Below, piece after piece: positions 46,501 to 55,500 of a DNA stretch of 64,000 bases. Within the stretch, counting starts at the first letter, position 1. Each line of letters opens with the position of its first letter. The stretch comes from Xanthomonas vesicatoria ATCC 35937 (GTDB taxonomy: Bacteria > Pseudomonadota > Gammaproteobacteria > Xanthomonadales > Xanthomonadaceae), in the NCBI RefSeq assembly GCF_001908725.1, contig NZ_CP018725.1:62001-126000 (forward strand), given 5' to 3'. The notes under the pieces were generated by a model. It searched no databases. It saw only the letters and a list, made by a program, of their open reading frames with translations, and was not told the origin of the DNA. Made by a program: the position numbers and the translations under genes.

Positions 46501-49500
46501 GAGTGGACGTGATGTACATCTGAGCGCGGCCAACGCCGTCACCAATGCTGCGCAGGTTGTCGCAGGCCGCGATCTGACAGTGCAGGCGCGGCGTCTGGAC
46601 AACACCGCCGCTGGCGTGTTGGCAGGCGAGGGCACTGTGGCCCTGACGACCACGGCACAGCTCAATACCGCCGGCCGCGTGCAGGCTGGTGGCGATGTGC
46701 AGCTCACCGCGGCAGCGCTGGACCAGGGAGGCAGCGTATCCGCGGGCGACGCGATGACGATTGCGGTAACGGGCACGCTGGAAAACCGCGGCGCGCTGGT
46801 TGCCAAGGATGCGATGCAGATCGATGCCGGCGCGTTGCGCAGCACCGGGCAGTTGGGCAGCGAACGTGCCGATGTGACATTGGCAAGCCAGAGCGTCATG
46901 CAGCTTGGGGGCGTGGTCGCCGCGGCAACCGCATTGCGCGCCACTGCCGGCAGCGATCTCGAGCAAGCCGGTGCGCTGAACGGGCACTCCGTGGCGCTAC
47001 AGGCTGGCCGCGATCTCACGCTTGGTGGCACCCTGAATGCTGCATCTACCCTGGATCTGAAGGCCCAGCGCACGCTGGCCTTGAATGGGCAGGCAGCGAG
47101 CACGGGCAATGCCGTGCTCAACGGCGCCACCATCGCCACCGGCAGTGCCGCCGTGCTGCAGAGCGGTGCCACGATCACCCTGGAGGGCGAGGCGATCGAT
47201 AGCCGTGGCTCGCTCGATGCGGCTTCCGATCTGAGCGTACGTAGCGCAGGCGATCTGACATTGGGCGGTATCGCCCAGGCCGGACGCGATGTCGCGCTGA
47301 CTGCTGCCAGTGCGTTGCGTAATGGCGCGCAAGTTGTCGCCGCACGCGACCTCGCTGTGCAGGCGGCCAGCGCTGAAAACCTGACGAACGCGACGCTGGG
47401 CGCAATGCGCGATTTGCGTGTCGAGGTCGCTGGCATACTGGACAACAGCGGTACCTTGCACGGCGAGCGCGGGCTTACGTTGTCGACAGGATCGCTGTTG
47501 CAGCGCGGCCGACTCTATAGCGGCGATGCGATCTCGATTGCATCGACCGGTGCATTCGACAATCGGGGTCAACTGGTCTCCGGCAGGGATCTCAGCATCG
47601 CTGCCGGCAGCATTACCAGCACCGGGCAGCTTGGCTCGGTGAACGGCGCGCTGACGCTGACCAGTGAAAATGCGATCGATCTACAAGGCGTCGTGTCTGC
47701 CGCCACCACGCTGCAGGCCACTGCAGCGAGTGACCTGGTGCAATCCGGTTCGCTCACCGCGCAGACCGTTGGGCTGCAAGCGGGTCGCGACCTCACTACC
47801 GGCGGTACGCTGCAGTCGGCCTCCACATTGGATTTGCAGGCGCAGCGAGCGCTGGTCCTGAATGGTCAGGCGCAGGCTGGCAGCGATGCTGCGTTGCGCG
47901 GCAACAGCATCACCACCGGCACTGCCGCTGTGCTGAAAAGTGCTGGTTTTATCACCCTGGACGGCGCGGCAATCGACAGCCGCGGCACGCTCGACGCCGG
48001 CAGCGACCTGTATCTGCGCAGTACCGGCGCGCTGGCGTTGGCAGGCGTGGCGCAAGCCAATCGCGATGTCTTCCTCAGTGCCGATGGCGCGTTGAGCAAC
48101 GCCAGCCAGGTCGTCGCAGGCCGTGACCTATCGGTGCAGGCAGGCTCTGTCAGCAATGCTGCCACGGGCACGCTGGCTGCACAGGGTGGCGTCGCACTTA
48201 TCGCTGGCACCTTGCAGAACGCCGGCAGCGTGCAGAGCGGTGGCGATTTGCGCATGACCGCCACCAGTATCGACCAGAGTGGTGCCGCCATCGCCGGCAA
48301 GGCGTTGACTGTCACGGCGACCGGGCTGGTAGACAACCGAGGCAACTTGATCGCCAAGGATGCCTTGACTGTGGACGCAGGCAACCTGCGCAGCAGCGGG
48401 CAACTCGGCAGCGAAACGGCCAACGTCACATTGGTCAGCCGCGGCGACATTGCGTTGCAAGGTGTTGTTGCCGCCGCGACCACGCTGCAGGCGACCGCTG
48501 CAGGTGACCTGCAGCAGGGCGGCTCGCTCAAGGCGCATTCGGTCGCGTTGCACGCAGGGCGCGATCTGGTGGCAGCGGGTACGCTGCAGTCGGCCTCGTT
48601 CATGGACCTGCAGGCGCAGCGCACGCTGACGTTGAACGGCCAGGCCGTCAGTGCCGGTGACGCAACCTTACGCGGTGCAACGGTTACTACCGGACAGGCT
48701 GCAGTCCTGCAAGGCGGTGGGGCGATCAGTCTTGATGGCGCGGCGATCGACAGCCGCGGCGCATTGGATGCGGGCACCGACCTGGCTCTGCGCAGCACCG
48801 GCAACCTGGCAGTGGCAGGCGTGGCACAGGCCGATCGCGCTGTCGTGCTGAACGCGGCCGGCGCGTTGACCAACGCAGCGCAGGTTGTCGCCGGCCAGAA
48901 TCTGTCCGTCACCGCAGCCAGTGCCAGCAACACCGCCACGGGCGTGCTGCTGGCGCAAGGCGATACCACGTTGTCCATCGCCGGCTTGCTCGACAATGCC
49001 GGCGCGATACGTGCAGGCAATCAATTGACGCTTGGTGTCGGTTCGCTGCGTCAGACCGGTCAGGCGTACGGCTTGCAGCGCTTGGGGCTGACCGCCGCAG
49101 GTGCGGTGGACAATCGCGGTGATTTGATTGGCGGTAACGGCCTGCGTGTGGAGGCCGCGCAGCTCGCCAGCACTGGTCAGCTCGGTAGCGAGCGCGGCGA
49201 CGTCGCCTTGATCAGCCGTGGCAACCTGCAGCTCGACGGCAGCTTGGCAGCGGCGGGCGCGTTCTCTGCGCAAGCCGACGGTGCGTTGGCGCAAAGCGGC
49301 ACCCTGAGTGCAGGCAGCACGCTCGACCTGCGCTCGAAAAGCGATCTGACCCTTGCAGGTCAGCTACGCGGCCAGCAGATCACGCTGGCCAGCGACGCCG
49401 TGGTGCGTCAGCAGGGCGTCGTCAGTGGTGCGACGGTGGAGCTGCAAGGCGCGCGTATCGAAAACGCCGGGCAGACCACCGCCGCCGGAAATCTGAGCCT

Positions 49501-52500
49501 GCGTGCGGGCGAGATCAGCATCGCCGGTACGGTGGGTGCGGGCATTGCCGGCGATGGCAACCTCGGAACCGGCAGCACGCTGAGCCTCGTCGCAGATCGC
49601 CAGCTGAGTGCCTCGGGCAAGGTGTTGGCGGGCGGCAATCTGCTCGCGCAAGGCGCCCAGCTGCAGCTGGCCGGTGCCAGCACGCGCGCTACCGCCAATG
49701 TCGCGCTGACCACCAGCGGTAGTCTCGACCATCGTGGCGGTGATCTGCTCGCCGGCGGCACACTAACCGTGCAGGCGGGCGGCACCATCGATAACGGCCG
49801 TCTCAATGGTACTGGCGGCCAAGTGCAGGCCACGCAACTCAGTGTCGACGGCGGCAGCTTGAACAATGCCGGCGGCCGTCTCGTTCAAAGTGGTATCGGC
49901 GCGACGCGCGTGAGCATTGCTGGCGCAATCGACAACACGTCGGGAACCGTGGCAAGCAATGGGCAGGATCTGACCATCACTGCCGCAAGCCTTGAGAATG
50001 CGCAGGGACGGATCGAGCACGCTGGTACCGGCACTGCGTCGGTCACCAGTCGTGGTGCATTGAGCAATGCAGACGGTCGCATCGTCTCGCAGGGGGCGCT
50101 GAACATAAGCGCCAGCAGCGGTATGAACAATCAGGGCGGCACGGTTGCTGCCGCTGGTGACGCAACGCTTACTGCGGCCAACCTCAACAATATCGGCGGT
50201 TCGGTCGCCGCACGTGGTCTGACGGTGCAAAGTGGTGGCGCTGTCGACAACCGTAGTGGCCTACTGCAGGCCAGCGGTGGTGCCCTGACCTTGCGTGGCG
50301 ACAGCCTAAGCAATAGCGGTGGCACGGTGCAGGCGGTGAGTAGCGGTAGTGCGGGCGGCACTCTGCGCGTCGAACTCAATCGTGGCCTGGACAACGGCAA
50401 CGGCACGATCGGTGCCAGCACCGACGCGGTGATCACCGCGGAAAACATCGCAAGCTCCGGCGGCAGCCTGCAAGCAGGGCGCGATCTCAGCATCACTGCA
50501 CGCGGCCAGTTGGACAACCATCAAGGCGGCAAGCTCAGCGCCGGCCGCGATCTCAATGTTGCAGTGACAGGCGCGCTGCTCAACAGCGGCGGCCAGCTCG
50601 ACGCTGCTAACGCACTCACCGTCTCGGGCGGACGCATCGACAATACCCAGGGCAGCATTGTCAACAATGGCGGCGGTCTGACGCGTGTCAGTACAGGCGG
50701 TGCGTTGACCAACACCAGCGGCAATCTTGGTGGCCGTGGCAGCGTGGTGATCGATGCGGCCAACATTGCCAACAACGGTGGCCAGCTGGTCGCTGGTGGT
50801 GATCTCATCGCCAATACCAACGGCTTGAACAACCAGGGCGGCAATGTCTACGCAGGTGCAAGCTTCCTGTTGCAGCGCGCAGGCGCCACGCTGGATAACC
50901 AGAACGGCAAGATCAAGGCCGAGCAGGCAGTCCGGCTGAATCTGCAGAACCTGAGCAATGCCGGCGGCCAGATCGGTGCCGGCAGCGCGATCGGTGGTGC
51001 TGGCGATGTGGTGATCGATACCGTCGGCTTCGACGGTGGCGGCAGCATCCTGGCGCAGAACCTGCTCGATCTGACCCTGCGCAGCGACTACACGCATCGC
51101 GCCGGCGCAGACTTGGTCAGCAACGGCGATTTCAACCTGCGCGTGGGCGGTAACCTGGTCAACGAAGCCACGCTCAAGGCCGCGCGTCGCCTGGACATTA
51201 CCGCCAGCAGCATCGCCAACCGTGCCGGCGCCAACATCCTGTCCAACGATACACGTCTCAACGGCGGCAATGTCATCGACAACGCCGGCAGCATTTCCGG
51301 CAACGGCGCGTTGTCGCTTGTCGCCAACAGCGTCTACAACACCGGCAGTATCGTCGGCGGTAATGTCACGGTGAATACCGGCACCCTAGTCAACGGCGCC
51401 GACTTCGGTGGCGCCACCGACAATGCCGCCTACGGCTCAGCCTTGCTCGGCTCCACCGGCAACATGAACCTGATCGTGCGCGACCAGCTGCTCAACCGCG
51501 ACGCGCGCATCTTCAGCCTTGGCAATATCGCCATTGGTGCCGCGCAGGATGGGGGCGGCACCCTGGTAGCGCGTACGGGTGTGGTGAATAACCTCTCGGG
51601 CAGTATTGAGGCAGATGGGAGCATTTTGATTGCGGCTGGGCAATTGAATAACCGGCGGCGCGTGGTGAACACAACCAGCGTCTCCACCGATCCCGGCAGC
51701 GACGATGTGTATTCGGGCGGAGAGCTCATCGAAGGCAAGGCAATCCGGAATCTGCAAGGCGCGCGCGCGCCTTATCCCTATACAGGGCTCGCACCGGGTA
51801 TCTATCGCAACTATCAGGTGATCCAGCAGGAGCAGCTGTCTTCTGCAAGCGCAGAGGGGAGAATCGCGGCAGGCGGAAACATCTTGCTGTCGGGGAGCGT
51901 GACGAATAATGCGTCGACCATCGCTGCGGCAGGCCTGTTCGCTGCTAACCAGCGAGGTCTTGGTGGGCTCTCGGACGGAATGATCGTAGGCGGCGAGCAG
52001 CTACTTAACCAAGCACTGGCGTTGAACCAGACGGTTCGGCAAAGCGACGTGGAACATATCGTTACCGCGATCACTAATGACTGCATGCAGCCGGTCGGGC
52101 AGAAGGTCGTTTGCTATTACGAAGAAGAAGACCAGAGGCTCAACTCCTCGACGATCAATAGCAGCTATATCGCGCTAGGCGCCAGCATGACTGGCAACCA
52201 AGGCGTCAGCCTCAATGGCGCGAATATCAGCAACGGCGCTGTTGGTAGCGATGGTCGTGCCATCAGTGGCGCTTCGCTGAATGGCGTAGGCGCTCAAGGT
52301 GGCCTGAGTGGTCGCACCGTGCAAAGCGCCGCAGGAGTGGGTGGCCAAGCAGTGATCGGCCGCGCCACTGGTGGAGCGAGCAGTATCCGTGTTGCCACCG
52401 GCACTAGCGGCAGCGCAGGCACTCAAGTCGGCGCCAACACGCAGGACGCCACGCTCGCCACATCGGGCGGTATCGTCAAGATGTCGGTTGCACCGGTGAT

Positions 52501-55500
52501 GTCCAACGACAGTGGGCTGGTGCGCAGCACCGTCGATCAGACAACTGTGCAACCCACCGCAGCTGGTACCGGTGTCACGGCCGGTGCGAACGAAACCCGC
52601 ACGCGTGTCGACCCCGCCACCATCCCGGTGGCCAACATCGTGGGCGGCGGCCAGACCTCGCTGACGCAGATCGACCTACCCATCGGTGGGCTGTATCGCC
52701 TGTCCAATGGCACGGCGACTGACCGCACCGCCATGGGTCGCGCAGCAACCGGCCTCGGTGGCATCAACGCCTGGCGCAGCAATGGCCCGGGCCGTCGCTA
52801 CCTGATCGAGACCGACCCGCGCTTCGTCAACTACGACAACTTCATCAGCAGCGACTTCCTGCTAGACAAGCTGGGCGTGGACCCGGAGTGGACCCAGACC
52901 CGCCTGGGCGACGGCTTCTATGAGCAGCGCCTGGTGCTGGACCAGATCACCCAGCTCACCGGTCGTCGCTACCTGGGCAACTACGCCGATGGCGTGGCGC
53001 AATACCGCGCCTTGCTGGAATCCGGTGTGGCTGCCGCAGGCCAGCTGCAATTGAGCATGGGCGTGGGTTTGACCGCCGCGCAGGCCGCTGCGCTCACCCA
53101 AGACATCGTGTGGATGGTGGAGCAGGACTACCAGGGCCAGAAAGTGTTGGTGCCGGTGGTCTACCTGGCCTCCAACTCGCTGCAGCTGCGCGGCAATGGC
53201 GCCTTGATCGCTGGCGGCAACGTCGAGCTCAACGCCACCAACGCCATGAGCAACCAGGGCGTCATCGCCGGTGCCGATGTCAGCGTCACTGCCGGCAATC
53301 TGCTCAACCAGGGCCGCATCAGCGGCACCGGCACCGTGACATTGGAAGCGCGCAACGACCTGCTCAACCAGGGCCAGATCCAGGGCCGCGATGTCGCACT
53401 GGTGGCCGGCAACAACCTGGTCAGCGAAGCGGCCAAGGCCATCAACGGCGTCGGCATCCTGTCGGGCATCACTGCCAGCAACACCCTGCAACTGATGGCC
53501 GGCAACGACATGACGTTGACCGGCACCCGCGTGCAGGCCGGCGGTAGTGCGGCGTTGATCGCAGGCAATAACCTCAGTCTCACGCCCAGCGCCTTGCGCG
53601 ACGACAACGGCCTGCTGCGCGGCGGCGATGCGGTGTCGGTGACCACTGGCAAGGACCTGATCGTGTCTGCAGGCAACGACCTGCAATTGCACGGCGTGAC
53701 CATCGCGGCCGGCGGAAGCGCCGCGCTGCAGGCAGGCAATAACCTGTCGCTGACGCCGACCATCGGTCTGGACGGCAAGGTCGCCACCCGCACCAGCATC
53801 AGCACCGGCGACAGTCTGCAGCTGACCGCCGGCAACGACCTGACCATTCGCCAGGCCGAGGTCAAGGCTGGCGGTGATCTGATCGCTGCAGCGGGCAACA
53901 ACCTCAATGTCGAGTCCGTACTCAACGACAGCGAGACCAACAGCTACAACTCGCGCAACGGCAAGACCCGCGTCACTACCACGACCACTACGCAAACCAT
54001 CGACCAACAGGCGCTCACTGCCGGCGGCAACCTGATCCTCAGCGCCGGCAACGACGTCAACCTGGTCGCTGCCAAGCTCGATGCAGGCAAGGGCTTGGGG
54101 ATCAGCGCCGGCAACGACATCAACGCCAGCACGCTGACCACGGTGGACACCAGCGATGTCCTGGAGACGCGCAAGCGCTTCAAGCAGACCACCAGCACCC
54201 GCGACGAAACCGTCCACGGCACCGAGTTCACTGCCGGCGGCAACCTCGCCATGCAGGCCGGCAACGACATCACCCTCACCGCCGCATCGGCCGCCACCAA
54301 GGAAGGCGGCATCACCCTGGCCGCCGGCAACGACGTCAACCTGCTCGCCGCCAGCGAGCAGCACGATGCCGTGCAGGACATGACCAAGAAGAAGAAGGGC
54401 ACGTTCTCGAGCAAGACGACGACCACGCATGATGAGTGGCACGACAACGTGGCGATCACCACCACGCTCAGTGGCGATACGGTGCAGATTGCGGCGGGCA
54501 ATGACTTGCTGTCGCAGGGCGCGCAGGTCGCCAGCACTGGCGATGTGGTGTTGGCCGCAGGCAACAACCTCACGCTGGACGCAGTGCAAAACACGCACAG
54601 CGAAGAGCATGAGAAGACGGTCAAGAAGTCCGGTCTATATGGTGGTGGCGGATTCAGCGTCGCATTGGGCGTGACCAAGAAAGCCGATGGTCTGGACGTC
54701 ACCGAGGTCACCAATACCGGCAGTCTGGTCGGCAGCACCGATGGCGCGGTGACGATGACTGCTGGCAACAAGGTCGCCATTACCGGTAGCGACGTACTGA
54801 GCGCCACCAGCACCACCATCGTGGGTAAGGAAGTCACGATTGCCGCGGCGGAAAACACCGTGGATACGGTGCAAACGTCCAAGCAGCAGAGTGCAGGCAT
54901 CACCTTGGGGTTGACTGGTGGGGTAGTGGCTGCGGCGGAAGCGGCCTATAGCGCGACCAAACGTGGTTCGGAGGTAGAAGACGATCGTCTAAAGGCACTT
55001 TATGCCGCCAAGGCGGGATATGCAGTCAGCGATGGCGTGGCCGAGTATCAGGCAGCTGCGGCCGCTGGCAGCGGTATGGGGGGCGTGAGTCTGCGCATCG
55101 GGATCGGTGCTAGCAGTGCGTCGAGCAAGACAACTACGCATGAGGAAACTACTGGCGGTAGCCGCATCCTGAGCGACGGCAACGTCACCATCGCAGCGAC
55201 CGGCGGCGACCTGAATGTCATCGGCAGCAAGATCAATGGTGAAAACGTCGCGCTCTCTGCTGCGAACGATCTGAACTTGCTGAGTAATTTGGAGACCAAC
55301 ACCAACAAGTCGGAGAACAAAAACGCCGGTGGCGAGATTGGTGTCAGCGTTGGCACAACGACGGGTGTGTATCTCACTGCCTATGCTGGTAAAGGCAGTG
55401 CCAAGGGCAATAGTGACGTACACGCTGAGAGCGTGGTGACCGCCAACGATAGGTTGACGTTGATCAGTGGCAACGACACCACGATCAAGGGCGCACAAGC

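Noticed and set aside
52862..54610. A 582-codon minus-strand frame opposite fhaB, with similar ones at 59656-60936 and 59700-61394
   Set aside because: These are shadows of the fhaB repeat sequence; their repetitive Ala/Gly/Val pattern mirrors the sense repeats and both copies of the duplication show the same shadow.
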